Assembly (NCBI RefSeq): GCF_039536245.1
Contig: NZ_BAAAYN010000030.1
Span: 89,319 to 153,318, forward strand
Length of the DNA stretch: 64,000 bases
Direction: 5' to 3'
Source: Cryptosporangium minutisporangium
GTDB lineage: Bacteria > Actinomycetota > Actinomycetes > Mycobacteriales > Cryptosporangiaceae
The translations under genes were made by a program, and so were the position numbers. How positions within the stretch are numbered: the first letter of the stretch is position 1; the number at the start of each line of letters is the position of its first letter. Below, piece by piece: positions 61,210 to 64,000 of this stretch. The notes beneath the pieces were generated by a model that was not told the origin of the DNA, did no database searches, and was given only the letters and a program-made list of their open reading frames with translations.

Positions 61210-62642
61210 GCGCCGACCTCGAGTGGGTGGCCACCGAGCGGCTCGCCTGGGTGGCGTTGAGCCGTCTCGTCGAGCCGGGGAAGCGGAGCATCGTCGCGGC
61301 CACGGCGGGCGGCGCCCGGGCGCTGCTGGAGGGGGTGCTGTCCGGCGCGCGGGACCGGGTCAGCCGGAGCCTGCGGACCCGGCTGGCCGGCGTCGATCCG
61401 TGGGAGCGTGCCCAGGCCGATCTGGCGGCTGCTGCGCGGGCGGGTGCGCGAGCGGTCACGCCGGTGGACGCCGAGTGGCCGACCGAAGCGTTCGCGGCCT
61501 TGGCGCCCCTGGCCGAGGCCGAGCGGATCGACGTCGCGCCACCCCCGTGCCTATGGGTGCGGGGGCCGCTCGCGCTGACCCGGGTGGTCGGGCGGACGGT
61601 CGCGATCGTCGGCGCGCGAGCGGCCACCGCCTACGGCAAGCACGTCGCGGGCGAGATCGCGTACGGGCTGGCCGAGCGCGGCTGGGTCGTGGTGTCGGGC
61701 GGCGCGTACGGCATCGACGGCGCGGCCCACCGCGGCGCGCTCGCGGGAGACGGCGTCACGGTGGCGGTGCTGGCCGGCGGCGTCGACGTGCCGTACCCGC
61801 TCGCGCACGCCGGCCTGCTCGACCGGATCGCCGAAGAAGGATTGCTGGTCAGCGAGGTGCCGATGGGGGAGTCGCCGCAGCGTCACCGGTTTCTCTCGCG
61901 GAATCGGCTGGTGGCGGCGCTCGGGGCGGGCGTCGTCGTGGTGGAGGCCGGGACCCGGTCCGGGACCAGCGTCACCGCCGAGCGCGCGCACCAGTTGGGG
62001 CGGGTGCTGATGGCCGTTCCGGGGTCGGTCACCTCCGCACTCTCGGTGGGAACCCACCGGCTGATCCGGGACTTCGGCGCGACGCTGGTCACCTGCGCCG
62101 CGGACGTGGTCGAGGAGGTCGGGCCGATCGGCGCCGCCGGGTGGGCCGTGTCCCCGGCCGACGGCGACCAGGCCGCGGGCGACCAGGCTCCGGGTGACCA
62201 AGCTTCGGGCGATCCGGCGGAGTCGGACGCAGCGGTCCCGGGCGGGCGCGGCGACCACGGGCCCGACCGGGCGGCGCTGCCGTCGTCGCTGCGGGTGGTG
62301 CTGGAGGCGGTGCCGGCCGGACGGGTGGTGACCGTAGAGGACGTGGCGCTCGCCGGGCGTCTGCCGCCGACGGAGGTTCGCCGGGCGTTGCCGGAGTTGC
62401 GGGTCCGGGGGTTCGTCCGCGCGGTGGAGGAGGGCTATCGGCTGACCGAGGCGGGCCTCGGACCGCCCACGTTCGCGCTGGACCGCCCGCGTCCCTACGC
62501 GGATCCGGAGGTGGACCCGTGGGGCATCCCGCTCCCGGAGCCCGACCCGGTGCCGCCGGAGCCGGATCCAGTGCTTCCGGAGTCGGGCCCAGTGTTCTTG
62601 GAGCCCAACGCGGTGCCGCCGGAGCCGCCTGCTTCCGGCTAG
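61206..62642 (+). CDS. dprA: DNA-processing protein DprA
   Basis: Loads RecA on incoming single-stranded DNA. 478 residues: N-terminal helical region, Rossmann core with VAIVGARAATAYGKHVAGEIAYGLAERGW (about 134-162), VSGGAYGIDGAAHRGAL, LAGGVDVPYPLAHAGLLDRI and RNRLVAALGAGVVVVEAG, then a DQA/PGDQ repeat linker (~318-340) and a winged helix (~365-420). The Pro/Glu-rich tail (~430-478) is extra. ATG at 61206 overlaps comM. Confidence 0.95.
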   Translation: MSADLEWVATERLAWVALSRLVEPGKRSIVAATAGGARALLEGVLSGARDRVSRSLRTRLAGVDPWERAQADLAAAARAGARAVTPVDAEWPTEAFAALAPLAEAERIDVAPPPCLWVRGPLALTRVVGRTVAIVGARAATAYGKHVAGEIAYGLAERGWVVVSGGAYGIDGAAHRGALAGDGVTVAVLAGGVDVPYPLAHAGLLDRIAEEGLLVSEVPMGESPQRHRFLSRNRLVAALGAGVVVVEAGTRSGTSVTAERAHQLGRVLMAVPGSVTSALSVGTHRLIRDFGATLVTCAADVVEEVGPIGAAGWAVSPADGDQAAGDQAPGDQASGDPAESDAAVPGGRGDHGPDRAALPSSLRVVLEAVPAGRVVTVEDVALAGRLPPTEVRRALPELRVRGFVRAVEEGYRLTEAGLGPPTFALDRPRPYADPEVDPWGIPLPEPDPVPPEPDPVLPESGPVFLEPNAVPPEPPASG

Positions 62643-62710
62643 TCGAGCGTGCCTCGCGCACCTCGGCGGGGCGGCTTGCCGGTCGAGCCGGGAGCGGGCA
62701 CCGTCGGGGC

Positions 62711-63892
62711 ATGGCTCGGCCTCGAACGCGGGTAGCGGATCTGCGCGCGGCGCTCCCGCCTCCGTTCGCCGAGGCGGTCGACGCGTTCGAGGCCTACCTC
62801 GAGCACGAGCGGAGCCACCCGCCCACCACGCTCCGGGCGTACGTCGCGGACGCCGTCCTGCTGCTCGATCACGCCACCCGGGCCGGTCACGACCGCCTCG
62901 ACGATCTCGACCTGTCGTTACTCCGGAGCTGGCTGGCGCGGCAACGCAGCATGGGGGCGGCTCCGCGGACGCTGGCCCGGCGCGCGGCCGCGGCGCGTGC
63001 GCTGACCGCCTGGGCCCATCGCACCGGTCGCCGCACCGATGACCCCGGGCGTGAGCTCGCCAGCCCGAAACTGCCCGCGCACCTGCCCCGTGTCCTCGAT
63101 GTGCGCCAGGCCGCGGCCCTCCTCGACGGTCCACGCGCCTCCGCGGCATCCGCCCCTTCTGGTGGCGGTGCCGCCCCGGCGGGCAGCGCAGCCCCGGCGG
63201 GTAGCGCTGCCTCGGCGGGTAGCGCTGCCTCGGCGGGTAGCGCTGCCTCGGCGGGTAGCGCTGCCTCGGCGGGTAGCGCTGCCTCGGCGGGTAGCGCTGC
63301 CCCGGCGAGCGAGCCCCTGGCAGGCGGTGCGGGGCCGGTCAGCGGCGCGGCCTCGGCGGAGGGTGAGTTGGATCCGCGGACGCACGCGGTCCTGCTTCGG
63401 GACGCCGCCGTTCTGGAGCTCCTCTACGCGACCGGCGTCCGGGTCAGCGAGCTTTGCGGACTCGACGCCGACGACGTCGACCGTGAGCGCCGGCTCCTCC
63501 ACGTTCTGGGCAAGGGCGGCCGGGAGCGGAGCGTTCCCTACGGCGTCCCCGCCGAGCGCGCGATCACGGCCTGGCTGGAGCGCGGCCGTCCCGTTCTCGC
63601 CACCGCCCGGAGCGGTCCGGCGCTGCTGCTCGGTGTCCGCGGGGGGCGACTCGACCCGCGCACCGCGCGGCAGATCGTGCACGACCGTCTGCGCGACGTG
63701 CCCGGAGCGCCCGACCTCGGCCCGCACGGGCTCCGCCACACCGCCGCGACCCACCTGCTCGCCGGTGGCGCCGACCTCCGGACCGTCCAGGAGCTGCTCG
63801 GCCACGCGACGCTGGCCACCACGCAGATCTACACCCACGTCACCGTCGACCGCCTCCGCAGCGCCTACCGCCAGGCCCACCCCCGCGCCTAG
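62711..63892 (+). CDS. xerC: Tyrosine recombinase XerC with repeat insertion
   Basis: Site-specific recombinase that, with XerD, resolves chromosome dimers at dif. 393 residues versus ~300 usual. N-terminal SAM-like domain (about 10-120) and C-terminal catalytic domain with R244, K268, H339, R342, H365 and Y374, all in place (HGLRHTAATHL, LGHATLATTQIYTHV). The extra length is a ~90-residue Ala/Ser/Gly/Pro insert between the domains, containing seven 6-residue GSAA[S/P]A units. ATG at 62711. Follows dprA, the usual actinobacterial order. Confidence 0.93.
   Translation: MARPRTRVADLRAALPPPFAEAVDAFEAYLEHERSHPPTTLRAYVADAVLLLDHATRAGHDRLDDLDLSLLRSWLARQRSMGAAPRTLARRAAAARALTAWAHRTGRRTDDPGRELASPKLPAHLPRVLDVRQAAALLDGPRASAASAPSGGGAAPAGSAAPAGSAASAGSAASAGSAASAGSAASAGSAASAGSAAPASEPLAGGAGPVSGAASAEGELDPRTHAVLLRDAAVLELLYATGVRVSELCGLDADDVDRERRLLHVLGKGGRERSVPYGVPAERAITAWLERGRPVLATARSGPALLLGVRGGRLDPRTARQIVHDRLRDVPGAPDLGPHGLRHTAATHLLAGGADLRTVQELLGHATLATTQIYTHVTVDRLRSAYRQAHPRA
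63182..63307 (+). repeat. Seven 18-bp tandem repeats inside xerC (GSAASA)
   Basis: Units of 18 bp from 63182: one GSAAPA, five GSAASA (nearly identical DNA, GGTAGCGCTGCCTCGGCG), one GSAAPA. In frame, so copy-number change by multiples of 18 bp leaves xerC open. It sits in the linker between DNA-binding and catalytic domains. Confidence 0.9.
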
Positions 63893-64000
63893 CCCACCGC
63901 ACTTAGCCACCGTGCCCTCCGCGCCGTGCCCACCCTCCAACCGCGCCTTCGGCGCCGCGCCCCTCACCACCGCGCGCGCCACCCGCGCGCAGCCACCGTG

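Noticed and set aside
63182..63307. Possible CRISPR-like tandem array
   Set aside because: Units are contiguous 18-bp in-frame repeats without spacers, inside xerC. It is a coding minisatellite.
63893..64000. Gene at the right edge
   Set aside because: The 108 nt after xerC are C-rich with no start plus ribosome-binding site; nothing could be supported before the window ends.

Overview
This window reads as the chromosome of a high-GC, spore-former-like actinobacterium. Three things suggest it: very high GC with dense GTG/ATG starts and 4-nt ATGA/GTGA gene overlaps; actinobacterial marker families (CofC for F420, DUF2469, DUF3515, a GlnR-type operator, zinc-form L28 and L32); and a gene order matching the conserved block running from ppk through recG, smc, ffh and rpsP to xerC in Mycobacterium, Streptomyces and Frankia relatives. 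A Frankineae/Cryptosporangium-like origin is a guess from gene order, not something the sequence proves. No rRNA, tRNA, insertion sequence, prophage or CRISPR array was seen.

Layout. 1-8.3 kb: start of polyphosphate kinase, a cold-shock-like protein and cofC on the minus strand; then plsC-gpsA-cystathionine lyase (overlapping operon), ddl, a DUF3515 membrane protein with an AsnC-type sensor domain, and thiL. 8.4-16.1 kb: a soluble Ser/Thr kinase, an acetyltransferase, rpmB, a FakA/DAK2-type kinase and the overlapping recG-rsmD-coaD operon. 16.2-22.7 kb: a coiled-coil protein, then yceD-rpmF-plsX-rnc-mutM (ribosome, lipid, RNA and DNA maintenance), a lone receiver domain, a membrane-anchored CAP protein and an acylphosphatase. 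22.7-46.2 kb: the smc, ftsY, amtB-glnB-glnD, ffh backbone, interrupted by accessory genes. 46.2-64 kb: NYN protein, amidohydrolase, proS, DUF402, the rpsP-khpA-rimM-trmD-rplS ribosome/tRNA operon, two signal peptidases, two Nudix proteins, a DoxX/TetR pair, rnhB, DUF2469, yraN-comM-dprA and xerC.

The most interesting accessory block lies between ftsY and amtB, on the minus strand at about 32.2-37.7 kb. It holds a two-TM RCK channel protein, two paralogous membrane proteins whose only cysteines sit in Ser/Gly-rich C-terminal tails, a DUF692/MNIO-type multinuclear iron oxidase, and a small helical partner protein. The last three genes are joined by ATGA overlaps. The arrangement looks like a peptide-tailoring system whose substrates are the Cys tails of membrane proteins. 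That reading is inference, but the cysteine distribution and gene coupling are visible directly.

Other points: a two-site GlnR-like operator before amtB-glnB-glnD; an unannotated 36-residue tyrosine-rich protein between smc and phoD; a dispersed palindromic repeat with core TTCGGGAAGG at two loci; about ten genes with a TANNNT -10 box 6-9 nt before the start codon, suggesting leaderless mRNAs; an XerC with a seven-copy GSAASA insertion; and structured leaders before rpsP and rplS.
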